Shown piece by piece: positions 8,800-17,494 of a DNA stretch of 64,000 nt. The position numbers and the translations under genes are program-made. The notes beneath the pieces are model-generated. The model worked only from the letters and a program-made list of their open reading frames with translations. It did no database searches and was not told the DNA's origin. The DNA is from Actinomadura citrea (GTDB lineage: Bacteria; Actinomycetota; Actinomycetes; Streptosporangiales; Streptosporangiaceae): assembly GCF_013409045.1 (NCBI RefSeq), contig NZ_JACCBT010000001.1:4898001-4962000 (forward strand), given 5' to 3'. Positions within the stretch are counted from its first letter, which is position 1. Each line of letters begins with the position of its first letter.

Positions 8800-9627
8800 G
8801 TGGCGACGTCGCGGGAGTGGGAGTTCGCGGGCACGCGGGGAGCGGTCACGGCCCGGATCTGGGCGGACGGCGAGCCGCGCCACGTCGCTGTGCTCGTGCA
8901 CGGCTACGGCGAGCACCTCGGCCGCTACGACCACGTCGCCGACGTCCTGGTCCGGAACGGGGCCGTCGTCTGCGGCCCGGACCACGCGGGCCACGGCCGC
9001 TCGGCCGGCGAGCGCGTGCTGGTCGAGGACTTCGAGGACGTCGTCGCCGACCTGCACACCGTCGCGGAGGCGGCTCGCGGCGACCACCCGGGCCTGCCCG
9101 TCGTCATGATCGGCCATTCCATGGGCGGGCTGATCGCCACCCGGTACGCCCAGCTGCACGGCGACGCCCTCGCCGCGCTCGTGCTGTCCGGACCGGTTCT
9201 CGGCCGCTGGCACGTCGTCGAGGAGCTGCTGGGCCTGGACGCGATGCCGGACGAGCCGATCGACACCTCCACGCTCTCGCGCGACCCCGCCGTCGGCAGG
9301 GCCTACACCGAGGACCCGCTGATCTGGCACGGCCCGTTCAAGAAGGCCACCGTCCGGGCGCTGGACGCCGCCCTGCGCCGCGTCGACGAGCACGGCTCGC
9401 TGGGCGCGCTGCCGACCTTCTACGTCCACGGCGAAGCCGACGAGCTCGTCCGCCCGCGGGACACCCGCGCCGGCATCGACGCGATCCGCGGGGACGATCT
9501 CACCGAGCGCCTCTACCCGGGCGCCCGCCACGAGGTCTTCAACGAGACGAACCGAGACGAGGTCCTCGCCGACGTCACCGCCTTCATCGACCGCGTCCTG
9601 GCGGGGGCGCCGAAGTCCGGCTCGTGA
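8800..9627 (+). CDS. Alpha/beta hydrolase, monoacylglycerol-lipase-like
   Basis: 275 residues from a GTG at 8800 with GGGAGG five bases upstream; the open frame begins at 8731 but lacks a ribosome site. HGYGEHLGRYDHVADVLVRNG is the oxyanion region typical of serine-aminopeptidase/monoglyceride-lipase (Hydrolase_4) proteins. The nucleophile is in GHSMGG, the acid in YVHGEADELV and the base in PGARHEVFNE. It is probably cytoplasmic and hydrolyses monoacylglycerols or related esters; the family is clear, the substrate is not. It is divergent from moaA across about 100 bp. Confidence 0.85.
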   Translation: MATSREWEFAGTRGAVTARIWADGEPRHVAVLVHGYGEHLGRYDHVADVLVRNGAVVCGPDHAGHGRSAGERVLVEDFEDVVADLHTVAEAARGDHPGLPVVMIGHSMGGLIATRYAQLHGDALAALVLSGPVLGRWHVVEELLGLDAMPDEPIDTSTLSRDPAVGRAYTEDPLIWHGPFKKATVRALDAALRRVDEHGSLGALPTFYVHGEADELVRPRDTRAGIDAIRGDDLTERLYPGARHEVFNETNRDEVLADVTAFIDRVLAGAPKSGS

Positions 9628-9726
9628 CCCGGGCGAGTCGGTGGCCCCGTCGTCGCGGCGCCCCTCCCAACCTTCCGCGGCCACCACGTTTCTGACCGGT
9701 AAGGCCACAGAAGGAAGGCCACCGAG

Positions 9727-9795
9727 TCAATATTGCTCTAAGTAGCATTATCTTTACCGAGAGGAATTATCTCGCGATACGAGGGGGACGGGCAT
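9727..9795 (+). promoter_or_regulatory. Low-GC promoter/operator region upstream of the leader ORF
   Basis: The stretch 9727-9780 is markedly AT-rich against its surroundings. It contains an inverted repeat CGAGA-N7-TCTCG at 9758-9774. The direction of transcription is inferred from the downstream genes; exact -10 and -35 elements cannot be assigned. Upstream, 9628-9726 holds no recognisable feature. Confidence 0.4.
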
Positions 9796-9879
9796 ATGAA
9801 CCGGATAAGGATCGGCAACCGGGCGGTCACGACCGGGCACCGCGACCGCGCGGTCCCCCATGCGGGGGGCGACGCATGA
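9796..9879 (+). CDS. Candidate 27-residue leader ORF coupled to the next gene
   Basis: An ATG at 9796 follows GAGGGGG and gives a basic 27-residue peptide (MNRIRIGNRAVTTGHRDR..) ending in TGA at 9877-9879. The stop overlaps the ATG at 9876 of the next gene (ATGA), the classic arrangement for translational coupling. The peptide has no recognisable domain and no obvious attenuation-type run of a single amino acid. It may be a real small protein, a leader that governs expression of the downstream gene, or chance. Confidence 0.4.
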   Translation: MNRIRIGNRAVTTGHRDRAVPHAGGDA

Positions 9880-10667
9880 CCCTCGTCGGGGCGGCCGTCA
9901 CCCCCCTCAGCGGCCAGACGTGGGCGGCGGCGATCAGCGCCTTCGAGACGCTCACGAAACGCCCCATGCCGATCCGCCGCTGCTACGACGGCGTCCCGCC
10001 GTCCTCGGTGAGCGCCTCGCAGCTCCGCTACGACGTGGGCGTGCGCCGGAGCATCTACAGCATCAAGCCGACGATGTCGACGCCGCTGTCGACGCTGCGG
10101 GCGCTCGCGACCGACATCATCGCCAAGGGCGCCCTGTGCGATGTGATCATCTACCACGAGCCGGTCGACAACATGTCCGGCGACGCCTTCATCAGCCTCT
10201 ACCGGCGATCGGCGCCGCCGTTCCGCGCGGTCGGGGTGAAGGTGGGGGTGTGCTTCACCAACTACTCGTGCAACCTGCCCTACTCCGATGCGCGGTCGGC
10301 CCTGCGGAACTACTGGCCGGACCAGGGCGTGGTCGACTTCATCGCGATCGACGAGTACCCGATCGGCGAGATCACCTCCACCGCGGACGCCGCCCCGATG
10401 GACGCGCGCACGCGGCGGGTGTGCCAGTTCGCCGACGCCCGCGGCATCCCGCTGGGCCTCGCCGAGTACGGCATGGACTCCAACTGGGACGTCACCAAGT
10501 CCGACCGGTGGATGCGGTCGGTCACCGACTGGAGCCGGGCCCGCGCCGGCCTCGGCCACCCGCTGCGGTGGGCGGCCTACTTCCACTCCAACGTCGGCGG
10601 AAACTACCGGCTGACGCACCCCGAGCACCTGGACGCCTACGGCGACACGGCCCAGCTGCTGACGTAG
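9876..10667 (+). CDS. Glycoside-hydrolase-like TIM-barrel protein, function unknown
   Basis: 263 residues with no signal peptide. The pattern suggests a (beta/alpha)8 barrel. A strand ends in IIYHEPVDN (Glu95), a second in FIAIDEYPIGE (Asp159/Glu160) and a third in GLAEYGMDSNWD (Glu197), the layout of acid/base and nucleophile carboxylates in retaining glycosidases. I cannot assign a CAZy family or a substrate. The gene has its own AT-rich upstream region and a coupled leader ORF, and ends at a hairpin facing rtcB. Bacteriophage or mobile origin is possible but no phage gene is adjacent. Confidence 0.6.
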   Translation: MTLVGAAVTPLSGQTWAAAISAFETLTKRPMPIRRCYDGVPPSSVSASQLRYDVGVRRSIYSIKPTMSTPLSTLRALATDIIAKGALCDVIIYHEPVDNMSGDAFISLYRRSAPPFRAVGVKVGVCFTNYSCNLPYSDARSALRNYWPDQGVVDFIAIDEYPIGEITSTADAAPMDARTRRVCQFADARGIPLGLAEYGMDSNWDVTKSDRWMRSVTDWSRARAGLGHPLRWAAYFHSNVGGNYRLTHPEHLDAYGDTAQLLT

Positions 10668-10681
10668 GGCCCGACGGCGTC

Positions 10682-10710
10682 CCGGCGCCCGCCCTGAAGC
10701 AGGGCGCCGG
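10682..10710. terminator. Hairpin terminator between convergent genes
   Basis: CCGGCGCCC (10682-10690) pairs with GGGCGCCGG (10702-10710) around an 11-base loop. It lies between the glycoside-hydrolase-like gene and rtcB, which converge. There is no U-tract, as is usual for high-GC actinomycetes. Confidence 0.6.
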
Positions 10711-10731
10711 GCCGCGGCCGCCTCGGCGGGG

Positions 10732-11925
10732 TCAGCCCTTCACGCAGATGAGCTGACGGAGGTGCGCGACCACCTCGACGAGGTCGGACTGGGCCTCGAT
10801 CACCGCGTCGAGGTCCTTGTAGGCGCCGGGGATCTCGTCCACGACGCCGCTGTCCTTGCGGCACTCGACGCCCCTGGTCTGCTCGACCAGGTCCTCGACG
10901 GTGAAGTGCTTGCGGGCCTTGTTGCGGCTCATCCTGCGGCCCGCGCCGTGGGAGGCGGAGTTGTAGGCGGTCTCGTTGCCGAGACCGCGGACGATGTAGG
11001 TGCCGGTCGCCATGGATCCCGGGATGATCCCGAGGTCGCCGCGGCCGGCGCGGATCGCGCCCTTGCGGGTGACGAGCAGCTCGACACCGCCGTACTCCTC
11101 CTCCGCCACGTAGTTGTGGTGGCAGGAGATGACCTCGCCCCACCTGCAGCGCTTCTCGCCGAACCGCTTGGTGACGACGTTCTGCGCGAGCGCGGTCATG
11201 ACGGCGCGGTTGCGGCGCGCGTACTCCTGCGCCCAGAACAGGTCGTGGCGGTAGGCGTCCATCTTCACGGTGCCCTTGAGGAACACGGCGAGGTCGCCGT
11301 CCGGCAGGTCCTGGTTGTGGGGCAGCTTGCGGGCGGCCTCGATGTGGTGCTCGGCCAGCTCGTTGCCGATGTTGCGCGACCCCGAGTGCAGGACGAGCCA
11401 GATCGCGCCGTCGTCGTCCGCGCACAGTTCCAGGAAGTGGTTGCCGCCGCCGAGCGTGCCCATCTGCGACCGGGCGCGGCCGTGGCGGGAGCGGACGGCC
11501 GGGTGCAGGTCGTCGAAGCCCTTCCAGAAGTCGTACCAGCCGCGTTCCCTGAGGCCCGGCAGCGCGGAGGGGTCGACGGCGCTCTTGTGCGAGCCGCGCC
11601 CGACGGGGATCGCCTTCTCCAGGCGGCCGCGCAGCCCGGCCAGGTCGTCCGGCATGTCCTCGACGGTCAGGGACGACCTGACGGCGGTCATCCCGCAGCC
11701 GATGTCGACGCCGACGGCGGCCGGGGACACCGCGTCCCTCATCGCGATCACCGAGCCGACGGTGGCGCCCTTGCCGTAGTGGACGTCGGGCATCACCGCG
11801 AGGCCCTCCACCCACGGCAGGGCGGAGACGTTGCGCAGCTGGTCGAGGGCGAGGTCCTCGACGGTGTCGGGGTCGGTCCACATGCGGATCGGGACGCGGC
11901 CGCCCTTCAGGGTCTGGTACGGCAT
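10732..11925 (-). CDS. rtcB: RNA-splicing ligase RtcB
   Basis: 397 residues. It joins 2',3'-cyclic phosphate (or 3'-phosphate) and 5'-OH RNA ends using GTP and Mn2+. MPDVHYGKGATVG (about 44-56) and VGVDIGCGM (about 71-79) hold the metal-binding Asp and Cys. HSGSRNIGNELAEHH and CHHNYV supply further metal His residues. SHGAGRRMSR contains the guanylylated His. The ATG at 11925 has AAGGAG five bases upstream and is preferred to GTG at 11931. No archease or RtcA gene is adjacent, so the context gives no hint of substrate. Confidence 0.95.
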   Translation of the reverse strand: MPYQTLKGGRVPIRMWTDPDTVEDLALDQLRNVSALPWVEGLAVMPDVHYGKGATVGSVIAMRDAVSPAAVGVDIGCGMTAVRSSLTVEDMPDDLAGLRGRLEKAIPVGRGSHKSAVDPSALPGLRERGWYDFWKGFDDLHPAVRSRHGRARSQMGTLGGGNHFLELCADDDGAIWLVLHSGSRNIGNELAEHHIEAARKLPHNQDLPDGDLAVFLKGTVKMDAYRHDLFWAQEYARRNRAVMTALAQNVVTKRFGEKRCRWGEVISCHHNYVAEEEYGGVELLVTRKGAIRAGRGDLGIIPGSMATGTYIVRGLGNETAYNSASHGAGRRMSRNKARKHFTVEDLVEQTRGVECRKDSGVVDEIPGAYKDLDAVIEAQSDLVEVVAHLRQLICVKG

Positions 11926-11973
11926 TCCCACTCCTTGATCGACGGAACCGGACCGCGATCTATGACGCCAGAG

Positions 11974-13737
11974 TCACCCGTCCCGGTTCAACCGGTTTTC
12001 GCCCTGGCGGCGCTCGGTGAGGCCGAGCCGGTCGAGGTGGCGCAGCAGGGCGACGGCGACGTCGCGGCCGGTCCCGAGGGCGTCGCCGGCCTGGGCCGGC
12101 GTGAACGGCTGCGGCAGACCCGACAGGACGCGCAGTGCCTCCCGGTCGGCGCCCGGGAGGAGCACGACGCCGTCGTCGATCCGCAGGACGGCGCCCGCGC
12201 GCTCCGCGTCGGCGAGGGCGTCGCCCGTGAGGCCCAGCTCTTCGAGGCGCTCGGCGTCGGGCGGCTCGAACGGGGCGTCCGCGAGGTCGGCGCGGAGCCG
12301 TTCCACGGCCGCGGCCCAGGGCGGCGGCGGTGCCGCGGCGACCGCCGTCGGCGCGGGCTCGGCGGCCTGCGCCGGAGCGGAGCCCGGGGACGGGCCGTAG
12401 ACGCGTCCCGCGTCCAGGCGCAGCGGCGGCCGGACGAGCGCGGCGACGAGCTGCCGGGAGGGGAGCCCGAGGCGCAGCCGGACGGCCTCCAGCGGGATCC
12501 CGGGGGCGCCCGGGCTCACGGCCGCGTGCCGGGACGTCTCCTCGGCGAGCCGCTCGAACAGCGACCGCCAGTGCGCCGGGTCGGCGACCCACTCGCCGTT
12601 CAGGGCGACGGCGTCGGCGGGCGGCGCGCAGCCCATGAGCGACAGCTCCGAGCGGCGGAGCACGCCGTGCCGGCGGAGCACGACGGCGCCGTCCGGGCGG
12701 TCCGGCCAGGTCGCCAGCTCCCGGGCGCGGGCGGCGCCCGCGCCGCGCCGCACGAGGGTCGGCGGCCGGACGTCCAGGACGCTCACCCCGGCGATCGAAC
12801 GGCGCTCGGGGTCGCGCAGGAGCCCGGTGTCGCCGAGGTGCAGGGCGAGCCGGGTGTTCAGGGTCAGGCGCGCGGTGTCGGGGCCGAGGGGCCGCAGCCC
12901 GACCGCGACGGCGGCCGACCCGATGTGCAGCGTCATCCGCCGCGCGAGCCTGCCGGACGCCTCACCGAAGCGGGTCCGGACGTCGACGCAGGTGGTGGGC
13001 GTCCAGGCGCCCGGGGTGACCAGGGCCATGCCGGCGTCGACGCGCCCGGCGTCGCGCAGCGTCAGCACCACGCGGGAGACGCCGCCGACCGACTCGCACG
13101 GCTCGCCGGCGCGGCCGATCGTCCGGACGCGGACCCGCTCGCCCGCGGGCATGAGGAGCAGCTCGTCGCCCACCGCGACCGTCCCGGCGGCGAGGGTGCC
13201 GGCGATGACGGTCTGACGTCCGGCGGTGAACGCCCGGTCGGCCCACAGCCGCACCGGGGCGGCCGGGTCGGGCACGGGCAGCCGGCCGGCGAGGCGGTCG
13301 AGCGCGGCGGACAGCTCGACCACCCCGGCGCCGGTGGCGGCGCTCACCGCGACGGCCTCCGCTCCCCGCAGCGCGGTCCCGGCCACCCGCTCGCGGATCT
13401 GGCGCAGCGCGGGCCTGGGGTCGGCGGCGTCGGCCTTGGTGACCGCGAGGACGCCGAACCGGACACCGAGCGCGCCGAGGGCCTCCAGGTGCTCGCGCGT
13501 CTGCGCCATCCACCCCTCGTCGGCGGCGACGGTGAGCAGGACCGCGGACGCGGGCGCCGCCCCGGCGAGCCAGTCCGGGACGGACCGCTCGTCCCCGGGC
13601 GCGTCGACGAACGCGACGTGCCGCCCCGAGGGCAGCTCCGTCCAGGCGCCCGCCTCGCCGGGCTGCCTGCCCGTGAGGGCGCGCACGAGCGCCGACTTGC
13701 CGTGCCCACCGTGACCTGCGGTGGTGACGACGTGCAT
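11974..13737 (-). CDS. selB: SelB-type selenocysteine elongation factor with defective G-domain motifs
   Basis: 587 residues from an ATG at 13737 with AAAGGA upstream; sequence further upstream in frame is not family-like. SelB normally brings Sec-tRNA-Sec to UGA codons near a SECIS hairpin. Domain order fits: GTPase (1-160), two beta-barrels, then winged helices ending in LLRHLDRLGLTERR. The G domain is odd. G1 reads GHGGHGKS instead of GHVDHGKS. The roughly 20 residues of switch I (family RGxTIDLGFA) are absent, the chain going directly from ALTGRQP to WTELPSGR. G3 reads DAPGDE, so the catalytic His of DVPGHE is Asp49. G4 is TKAD. Family assignment is firm; normal function is doubtful. Confidence 0.88.
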   Translation of the reverse strand: MHVVTTAGHGGHGKSALVRALTGRQPGEAGAWTELPSGRHVAFVDAPGDERSVPDWLAGAAPASAVLLTVAADEGWMAQTREHLEALGALGVRFGVLAVTKADAADPRPALRQIRERVAGTALRGAEAVAVSAATGAGVVELSAALDRLAGRLPVPDPAAPVRLWADRAFTAGRQTVIAGTLAAGTVAVGDELLLMPAGERVRVRTIGRAGEPCESVGGVSRVVLTLRDAGRVDAGMALVTPGAWTPTTCVDVRTRFGEASGRLARRMTLHIGSAAVAVGLRPLGPDTARLTLNTRLALHLGDTGLLRDPERRSIAGVSVLDVRPPTLVRRGAGAARARELATWPDRPDGAVVLRRHGVLRRSELSLMGCAPPADAVALNGEWVADPAHWRSLFERLAEETSRHAAVSPGAPGIPLEAVRLRLGLPSRQLVAALVRPPLRLDAGRVYGPSPGSAPAQAAEPAPTAVAAAPPPPWAAAVERLRADLADAPFEPPDAERLEELGLTGDALADAERAGAVLRIDDGVVLLPGADREALRVLSGLPQPFTPAQAGDALGTGRDVAVALLRHLDRLGLTERRQGENRLNRDG

Positions 13738-13941
13738 CAGCGTCCTTTCCAGACCTGAACGCCGATGGCCGCGCGGGAGCGGGCCCTGCGGGGGGTGGCG
13801 AGGCGGGAGGCGGTGCGGGGGTTGCGCAGACGAAGGTCCACGAAAGGCAACCCTAGGACGCCCGGGCCCCGCGCAGAACGCCGACGCGCTGGCGCGTCGT
13901 GCCGTACCGGCGGACATCGGGCGACGATTCCCCCGCTCTAC

Positions 13942-13962
13942 ACTTATTTAGGTTGAGTAAGT
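13942..13962. promoter_or_regulatory. Candidate operator upstream of MFS gene
   Basis: Inverted repeat ACTTA (13942-13946) and TAAGT (13958-13962), with further partial symmetry inside, in a locally AT-rich stretch about 50 bp before the MFS start. It could bind a dimeric repressor or be part of a promoter. No dedicated regulator gene adjoins it. The rest of 13738-14010 shows no gene and no selA remnant. Confidence 0.35.
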
Positions 13963-14010
13963 ACATGCCGCGCGCCGGGATCCGGCGACCGGCCGATGCG
14001 GGAGGTTCGC

Positions 14011-15450
14011 ATGACCGGCGCCCCGGCGGCACGCAGGACAGGCGCCCCGGCGGTGCCCGGGGCCGGTGCCCCGGCCGCCCCTCCCACCGGCCCCACCCTG
14101 CTCGCGCTCGCCGTCGCCGGGATGGTCGTGTCGGTGCAGCAGACGCTCGTGCTGCCCCTGCTGCCGCAGCTCATGGCCCGGTTCGACGCCCCCATCACGG
14201 ACGTGACGTGGGTGTTCACCGCGTCCCTGCTGGCCGGCGCCGTCGCCACCCCGCTGCTGACGCGGTTCGGCGACATGTACGGCAAGAAGCGGATGATCTT
14301 GCTCGCCCTCGTGCTGCTGCTGGCCGGCTCGGTGGTGTGCGCGGTGTCCGGCACGCTGCCGGTGCTGATCGCCGGGCGCGCGCTGCAGGGCGTCTCGGCG
14401 GCGATGATCCCGCTCGCCATCGGCATGATCCGCGACACGTTCCCGGCCGCGCGGGTGACCACGGCGATCGGCATCGTCAGCGCCACCATGGGCGTCGGCG
14501 GCAGCGCCGGCATGATCGTGACCGGGCTGATCGCCACCCGCACCGGCAGCCACCACCCGGTGTTCTGGATCGCCGCCGCGCTGGCGGCGGCCGGGCTGGT
14601 GCTCGTCGCCGCGACGGCCCGCGACGTCGGCGTCCGCGCCGGCGGGCGGCCGGACCTGCCGGGAGCGGCCCTGCTCGCCTGCTGGCTGGTCTGCCTGCTG
14701 CTCGGCATCAGCCAGGGCAACGCGTGGGGCTGGACGTCCGGCGGGGTCCTCGCCCTGTTCGGCGCCGCGGCCGCGCTGTGCGCGGTCTGGGTGGTGATCG
14801 AGCTGCGGGTCCGCGCGCCGCTGGTGCGGCTGAACCTGCTGGTCGGCCCCCGGTCGCTGTCGGCCAACGTCGTCTCGGCGCTGCTCGGCTTCTCGATGTT
14901 CGCCGCGTTCACGCTCATCGCCGGCTTCGTCCAGGCGCGGCCGGAGGAGGTCGGGTACGGGCTCGGCGGCTCGGTCCTGGACGTCGGGCTCTACATGCTG
15001 CCGAGCACCGTGACGATGCTGGTGTTCTCGGCGACGGCCGGGCGGATCGCGGCCCGGCTCGGCCCGGCCTGGACGCTCGCGATCGGGTCGGCCTTCGCCG
15101 GGCTGTGCTACGCGTGGCTCGCGGTGTCGAACTCGCACGTGTACGACATGCTCGCGTTCAGCGCCCTCCAGGGCGTCGGGTTCGGGATCGCCTACGCCGC
15201 GCTCGGCACCCTCGCCGTCCGGCACGTCCCGATGGACCAGAGCGGGATCGCCAGCGGCATCAACTCGCTCGTCCGCACCACGGGCGGCAGCGTCGCGGGC
15301 GCCGTCACCGCGTCGATCCTGGCCGGACACGCCGCGGGCGCCGGCATCCCCTCGCTCGGCGCCTACGAGCTGTGCTTCTGGGTGGTCTCCGCGGGGGCGG
15401 CGCTGGCCGCCCTCATCGCCGTCGCGCACGCCCTGCGCCATCCCGGGTAG
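14011..15450 (+). CDS. MFS transporter, DHA2-type, 14 predicted TM segments
   Basis: 479 residues from an ATG at 14011 with GGGAGG upstream. A Pro/Ala-rich cytoplasmic N-tail of about 30 residues precedes helix 1. The loop 2-3 signature is in TRFGDMYGKKRMIL and the antiporter-type motif in GRALQGVSAAMIPLAIG. It is an inner-membrane exporter of unknown substrate. It runs opposite to selB and selD and lies between them, where an actinobacterial sel operon would carry selA. It is followed 134 bp later by propionyl-CoA synthetase. Confidence 0.85.
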   Translation: MTGAPAARRTGAPAVPGAGAPAAPPTGPTLLALAVAGMVVSVQQTLVLPLLPQLMARFDAPITDVTWVFTASLLAGAVATPLLTRFGDMYGKKRMILLALVLLLAGSVVCAVSGTLPVLIAGRALQGVSAAMIPLAIGMIRDTFPAARVTTAIGIVSATMGVGGSAGMIVTGLIATRTGSHHPVFWIAAALAAAGLVLVAATARDVGVRAGGRPDLPGAALLACWLVCLLLGISQGNAWGWTSGGVLALFGAAAALCAVWVVIELRVRAPLVRLNLLVGPRSLSANVVSALLGFSMFAAFTLIAGFVQARPEEVGYGLGGSVLDVGLYMLPSTVTMLVFSATAGRIAARLGPAWTLAIGSAFAGLCYAWLAVSNSHVYDMLAFSALQGVGFGIAYAALGTLAVRHVPMDQSGIASGINSLVRTTGGSVAGAVTASILAGHAAGAGIPSLGAYELCFWVVSAGAALAALIAVAHALRHPG

Positions 15451-15584
15451 ACCCCGCCCGGCGGCGCGGGCCCTTGACGAACCGGCCCCGCGCCATGCCC
15501 TATAGGGGTGCGGCCCGAACCGCGGCGACGCCGGTCCGGGCCTCCGCGCAGATCCGGGCCAGGACCCGTCACCGGGAGGACGAC

Positions 15585-17465
15585 ATGGGCGCCTACGCGG
15601 CCGCGTACGAACGCAGCATCGCCGATCCGACCCGCTTCTGGGGGCTGGCGGCGCGGGACGTGCGGTGGCTCGTCCCGCCGGACCGGGTGCTGGACGACGG
15701 GGCCCCGCCCTTCTACCGGTGGTTCACCGGAGGCGAGCTCAACACCTGCGACAACGCGTTGGACCGGCATGTCGAGGAGGGCCGCGGCGAGCAGGCCGCG
15801 CTGATCTACGACAGCCCCGTCACCGGGACCGTGCGGACCTACACCTTCCGGGAGCTGACCGAGCTCGTCGCGCGGTTCGCCGGAGCCCTGCGCAAGCAGG
15901 GCGTCGAGCGCGGCGACCGCGTGATCATCTACCTGCCGATGGTGCCCGAGGCCGTCATCGCGATGCTGGCGTGCGCGCGGCTGGGCGCCGTGCACTCGGT
16001 GGTCTTCGGCGGGTTCGCGGCGCGGGAGCTGGCCGTGCGCATCGACGACGCCCGCCCGAAGGCGGTCGTGTCGGCGTCCTGCGGCATCGAGGCGGGCCGG
16101 GTGGTCCCCTACAAGCCGCTGCTGGACCGGGCGCTGGAGCTGGCCCGGCACAAGGTCGAGCGGTGCGTGATCCGGCAGCGCGAGCAGTTGCACGCCGACC
16201 TCGTCCGTCCGCGGGACGTGGAGTGGGACGAGGCGGTCGCGGCCGCCGAGCCCGCGGGGTGCGTGCCCGTCGCCGCCACCGACCCGCTCTACATCCTCTA
16301 CACCTCCGGCACGACCGGGCGGCCGAAGGGCGTCGTGCGCGACAACGGCGGGCACGCGGTGGCGCTGCGCTGGTCGATGGAGAACGTGTTCGGCGTGGGG
16401 CAGGGCGATGTGTTCTGGGCGGCCTCCGACGTCGGCTGGGTCGTCGGGCACTCCTACATCGTGTACGCGCCGCTGCTCACCGGCTGCACGACCGTGCTGT
16501 ACGAGGGCAAGCCGGTCGGGACGCCGGACGCGGGCGCCTTCTGGCGCGTCGCCGCGCAGCACCGGGTGAAGGCGCTGTTCACCGCGCCGACCGCGATCCG
16601 GGCGATCAAGAAGGAGGACCCCGAGGGGGCGCTGCTCGCCGGGCACGACCTGTCCGCCCTGGACACGCTGTTCCTCGCCGGCGAGCGCCTCGACCCCGAC
16701 ACCTACCGGTGGGCCTCGCGCGTCCTGGACCGCCCGGTGATCGACCACTGGTGGCAGACCGAGACCGGCTGGCCGATCGTGGCGAACCTGCGCGGGCTGG
16801 AGCCGATGCCGGTCAAGGCGGGGTCGCCGACGGTGCCGGTGCCCGGGTACGACGTGCGGGTCCTCGGCCCGGACGGCTCGCCGGTCCCGCCGGGCGCCGA
16901 GGGCGACATCACGATCCGGCTGCCGCTGCCGCCGGGCACCCTGCCCACGCTGTGGCAGGACGACGAGCGCTTCGTCGAGTCGTACCTGACGAAGTTCCCC
17001 GGCCACTACCTGACCGGCGACGGCGGGCACATCGACGAGGACGGCTACGTCTGGGTGATGGGCCGCACCGACGACGTGATCAACGTGGCCGGGCACCGGC
17101 TGTCCACGGGGACGATGGAGGAGGTCATCTCGTCCCATCCGGCCGTGGCCGAATGCGCCGTCATCGGCGTCCAGGACGCGCTCAAGGGGCAGGTGCCGCG
17201 CGGGCTGGTCGTGCTCAAGAGCGGGATCCTGGCCGAGCCGGGCGAGGTGTGCGCCGAGCTGGTCGCGATGGTCCGCGAGCAGATCGGCCCCGTCGCCGCG
17301 CTCAAGGAGATCTCCGTCGTGCCCGCGCTGCCGAAGACGCGGTCGGGCAAGATCCTGCGAGGCGTGATGCGGGGCATCGCCGACGGGCAGGAGGTGCCCG
17401 TCCCGTCCACCATCGAGGACCCGGACGTGCTGGACGGCCTGCGCCCCGTCCTGCGCCGGACCTGA
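15585..17465 (+). CDS. prpE: Propionyl-CoA synthetase (PrpE/ACSS3-like acyl-CoA synthetase)
   Basis: 626 residues from an ATG at 15585 with GGGAGG upstream. It activates propionate (or acetate) with ATP and CoA through an acyl-adenylate. The N-terminal acetyl-CoA-synthetase domain (YERSIADPTRFWG..) is followed by the AMP-binding P-loop YTSGTTGRPKG (about residues 240-250), WWQTETGWPI, and the C-terminal TGDGGHIDEDGYVWVMGRTDD hinge. The catalytic and acetylatable Lys is in PKTRSGKILRG. The phrase VVRDNGGHAVALRWSM after the P-loop is typical of the propionyl branch. A frame open from 13899 is an artefact of high GC. Confidence 0.9.
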   Translation: MGAYAAAYERSIADPTRFWGLAARDVRWLVPPDRVLDDGAPPFYRWFTGGELNTCDNALDRHVEEGRGEQAALIYDSPVTGTVRTYTFRELTELVARFAGALRKQGVERGDRVIIYLPMVPEAVIAMLACARLGAVHSVVFGGFAARELAVRIDDARPKAVVSASCGIEAGRVVPYKPLLDRALELARHKVERCVIRQREQLHADLVRPRDVEWDEAVAAAEPAGCVPVAATDPLYILYTSGTTGRPKGVVRDNGGHAVALRWSMENVFGVGQGDVFWAASDVGWVVGHSYIVYAPLLTGCTTVLYEGKPVGTPDAGAFWRVAAQHRVKALFTAPTAIRAIKKEDPEGALLAGHDLSALDTLFLAGERLDPDTYRWASRVLDRPVIDHWWQTETGWPIVANLRGLEPMPVKAGSPTVPVPGYDVRVLGPDGSPVPPGAEGDITIRLPLPPGTLPTLWQDDERFVESYLTKFPGHYLTGDGGHIDEDGYVWVMGRTDDVINVAGHRLSTGTMEEVISSHPAVAECAVIGVQDALKGQVPRGLVVLKSGILAEPGEVCAELVAMVREQIGPVAALKEISVVPALPKTRSGKILRGVMRGIADGQEVPVPSTIEDPDVLDGLRPVLRRT

Positions 17466-17466
17466 C

Positions 17467-17489
17467 GGCCGTTCCGGAGCGGAACGGCC
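17467..17489 (+). terminator. Hairpin terminator after propionyl-CoA synthetase gene
   Basis: A perfect 9-bp stem, GGCCGTTCC (17467-17475) and GGAACGGCC (17481-17489), with loop GGAGC. It begins 1 base after the prpE stop codon and lies just beyond the end of the small opposing ORF, so it may serve both strands. Confidence 0.7.
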
Positions 17490-17494
17490 CGGCG

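Noticed and set aside
13738..13917. N-terminal extension of SelB to 13917
   Set aside because: The added residues are Arg/Pro-rich and not family-like, while the ATG at 13737 has a good AAAGGA site and begins exactly where SelB proteins begin.
13942..13962. Possible iron box before the MFS gene (contains TTAGGTTGAGT)
   Set aside because: Only one half matches the DtxR/IdeR consensus; the site is better described as a generic inverted repeat.
13948..15441. 497-codon frame on the minus strand opposite the MFS gene
   Set aside because: Translation is a low-complexity Arg/Gly/Asp/Gln/Glu-rich product typical of the complement of high-GC coding DNA; the plus-strand frame has 14 TM segments and a ribosome site.
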